NCBI RefSeq assembly: GCF_021560035.1
Contig: NZ_CP074373.1
Location: 2,166,001 to 2,230,000, forward strand
DNA from: Virgibacillus sp. NKC19-16
GTDB taxonomy: Bacteria; Bacillota; Bacilli; Bacillales; Amphibacillaceae
Length of the DNA: 64,000 nucleotides
Direction: 5' to 3'
Made by a program: the position numbers and the translations under genes. Positions 62,172 to 64,000 of the stretch are shown piece after piece. The notes under the pieces are model-generated. The model saw nothing but the letters and a program-made list of their open reading frames with translations. It made no database searches and was not told where the DNA came from. Numbering within the stretch: position 1 is the stretch's first letter; the number at the start of each line of letters is the position of its first letter.

Positions 62172-63932
62172 TTATAGAACGCGAGTATGACCTTTATAAA
62201 TATCACCTTTCGAACCATCCAATGTAATTTCCTGACCGTCTTTAATCACATCAAAAACATCTTTCACTCCAACGATTACAGGAATACCAAGACTCAAACC
62301 AACTACGGCAGCATGTGATGTTAGACCACCTTCCTCTGTAATAATCCCACTGGCTTTCTCCAATGCTGGCATCATGTCTTTCTCTGTTCCATAAGTAACA
62401 AGAATGTCTTCTTCATTCACTTTCCGGGTAGCTTCTTCTGATGTGGTAGCCACTACAGCCTTACCGTAGGCACTGCGCTTGCCAATTCCCTGTCCTTTTG
62501 CAACAACATCACCAATTACATGTACCTTCAATAAGTTCGTTGTTCCACTTTCTCCAACAGGTACACCTGCAGTGATAATTACTCTGCTTCCACGATCGAA
62601 TAAATTCGTACTTAATCCACAATCAATAGCAACATCAAGCATTTCATCCGTTGTATTGGCTTTTTTGCCCGCCACTGCATGTACTCCCCAAACCAAGGAC
62701 AATTGACGCTCCACGCTGTCAGAAAAGGTAACCGCCACAATAGGCGCTTTTGGTCTGTATTTGGAGATCATTCTTGCCGTATGGCCACTTTCTGTCGGAG
62801 TAATAATGGCACTAACGGAAAGATTCCTTGCCGTATGTGTTACAGATTGACTAATCGCATCTGTGATCGTCATATCTACATTTTTAGAACGAGTTTCTAA
62901 AATTGCTTTATGATCTAATGCTGATTCTGCTTTTAATGAAATATTACTCATGGTTTGTACAGCTTCAACGGGGTAATTCCCTGCAGCCGTTTCTCCAGAT
63001 AACATGACAGCATCTGAACCATCAAAAATAGCATTGGCAACATCTGAAGCTTCTGCTCTTGTTGGCCGAGGGTTCTGATGCATCGACTCAAGCATTTGTG
63101 TTGCCGTAATAACCGGTTTACCTGCTGTATTACATCGCTTAATTAAATCTTTTTGCACAAGAGGTACATCTTCTGAAGGAATCTCTACACCTAAATCACC
63201 ACGAGCAACCATCAGGCCATCACTCACCTCTAAAATACGCTCAATATTGTCTACACCTTCCTGATTCTCGATTTTAGGTATAATGTGAATATGATTGGCA
63301 TTGTGGTCTTCGAGTAAGGCTTGTACTTCCATTATATCTGATGGACGACGGACGAAAGAAGCAGCAATAAAATCAACATCGTGCTCAATACCAAATTTAA
63401 TATCGCTGGCATCTTTGTCGGTGATCCCAGGTAAATTCACAGATACATTTGGTACATTAACGCCTTTTTTATTTTTTATAATTCCTGAGTTTAATGCAAT
63501 TGTTTTAAGCTCATTTTTATCTTTGTCAATTCCTGCTACCTCTAATTCAATCAAACCATCATCCAATAAGATTTTTGACCCTTCATACACATCATCAATT
63601 AAGCCATCATACGTAATTGAAAATCGTTCTGCAGTGCCTTCAATATTCTCCATCTGCACATAAACAACCGTTCCTTGAAGAATTTCAGCTTGTCCATCTT
63701 TAAAATTTGCGGTCCTTATTTCAGGGCCTTTTGTGTCTAATAATATGGCAACTGTTTTTCCTGTCTTCTCAGCTGCTTTTCGTATGTTTTTGATTCGTGC
63801 ACCATGTTCTTCGTAATCGCCGTGGGAAAAATTCAAACGTGCAACATTCATTCCTGACTCAATTAATTGCTCCAGTTTTTCAATCGATTCAGATGCAGGA
63901 CCGATTGTACACACAATTTTTGTGTTTCTCAT
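62172..63932 (-). CDS. pyk: Pyruvate kinase
   Basis: Last step of glycolysis, PEP to pyruvate with ATP formation. The 586 residues contain the barrel with [58 protein letters not shown] (Lys and Glu of the metal site), [12 protein letters not shown] and ATQMLESM, then the allosteric C domain. A further PEP-utiliser-type domain of about 110 residues closes the protein ([17 protein letters not shown], about 520-540), as in Bacillus and Geobacillus enzymes. The ATG 63930-63932 follows AAGGAGG; upstream in-frame codons overlap that site. The pfkA gene would be off the window. Confidence 0.96.
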   Translation of the reverse strand: MRNTKIVCTIGPASESIEKLEQLIESGMNVARLNFSHGDYEEHGARIKNIRKAAEKTGKTVAILLDTKGPEIRTANFKDGQAEILQGTVVYVQMENIEGTAERFSITYDGLIDDVYEGSKILLDDGLIELEVAGIDKDKNELKTIALNSGIIKNKKGVNVPNVSVNLPGITDKDASDIKFGIEHDVDFIAASFVRRPSDIMEVQALLEDHNANHIHIIPKIENQEGVDNIERILEVSDGLMVARGDLGVEIPSEDVPLVQKDLIKRCNTAGKPVITATQMLESMHQNPRPTRAEASDVANAIFDGSDAVMLSGETAAGNYPVEAVQTMSNISLKAESALDHKAILETRSKNVDMTITDAISQSVTHTARNLSVSAIITPTESGHTARMISKYRPKAPIVAVTFSDSVERQLSLVWGVHAVAGKKANTTDEMLDVAIDCGLSTNLFDRGSRVIITAGVPVGESGTTNLLKVHVIGDVVAKGQGIGKRSAYGKAVVATTSEEATRKVNEEDILVTYGTEKDMMPALEKASGIITEEGGLTSHAAVVGLSLGIPVIVGVKDVFDVIKDGQEITLDGSKGDIYKGHTRVL

Positions 63933-64000
63933 TATAATTTCCTCCTTCAGTTGCATATCTATATAGAGAGTTCTTGTGATAAACGGTACAAATCATTATT

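Noticed and set aside
1-64000. CRISPR arrays, rRNA operons, replication origin
   Set aside because: No regularly spaced direct repeats, rRNA sequence or DnaA-box cluster with an AT-rich unwinding region was seen; the dnaB/dnaI genes here are not at an origin.

Overview
The window is chromosomal DNA from a low-GC, endospore-forming member of the Bacillaceae. Gene order follows the Bacillus subtilis backbone from tig to pyk almost gene for gene. Sporulation genes (gerM, gerE, sspI), the acidic proteins and the family of GC-rich mobile repeats suggest a halotolerant genus close to Oceanobacillus, Virgibacillus or Lentibacillus. The genus is an inference; no rRNA is present to settle it.

Layout. 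1-6.7 kb: start of tig, a ysoA-like TPR gene, tRNA-Arg and tRNA-Gly, rph-rdgB-ysnB, gerM, racE-ysmB and gerE. 6.7-18.1 kb: sdhCAB, yslB, uvrC, trxA, then the fatty-acid degradation block lcfA and fadR-fadB-etfB-etfA with a perfect FadR box. 18.3-29.4 kb: zapA-yshB-polX-mutSB, rnhC, pheST under a T-box, ysgA and sspI. 29.4-34.2 kb: a four-gene accessory operon (membrane-anchored ectodomain protein, two ABC-2 permeases, ATPase) that I do not recognise from the B. subtilis order. 34.3-39.7 kb: a lytic transglycosylase, ysdC, an IscB/HEARO (omega-RNA) element, a dimeric dUTPase, ysdB, a TVP38-type membrane protein and ysdA. 39.7-47.7 kb: infC-rpmI-rplT with its leader, thrS under a T-box, ytxC, nrdR-dnaB-dnaI and a small cytosolic protein. 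48.4-63.9 kb: gapB, polA-mutM-coaE, phoP-phoR, a MaoC-like gene, citZ-icd-mdh, ytvI, fxsA and pyk. Almost everything reads on the minus strand.

How it works together. Central metabolism is well represented: citrate synthase, isocitrate and malate dehydrogenases, succinate dehydrogenase, pyruvate kinase, the gluconeogenic GAPDH with CcpN-like boxes, and beta-oxidation feeding electrons through EtfAB. Replication and repair genes (dnaB, dnaI, polA, mutM, uvrC, polX, mutSB, rnhC) are spread through the window.

The unusual material is mobile. (1) An IscB RNA-guided nuclease gene with all catalytic motifs readable is broken by one missing base, with its HEARO/omega RNA upstream and hairpin ends. 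(2) Two full-length MITE-like elements, in opposite orientations, have GG-starting terminal inverted repeats and 8-bp AT-rich target duplications. Each sits exactly between a stop codon (gapB, mdh) and that gene's intrinsic terminator, and a truncated third end has the same position behind pheT. One of them carries twin hairpins with GUCCU loops that match the Bacillaceae-1 RNA motif.
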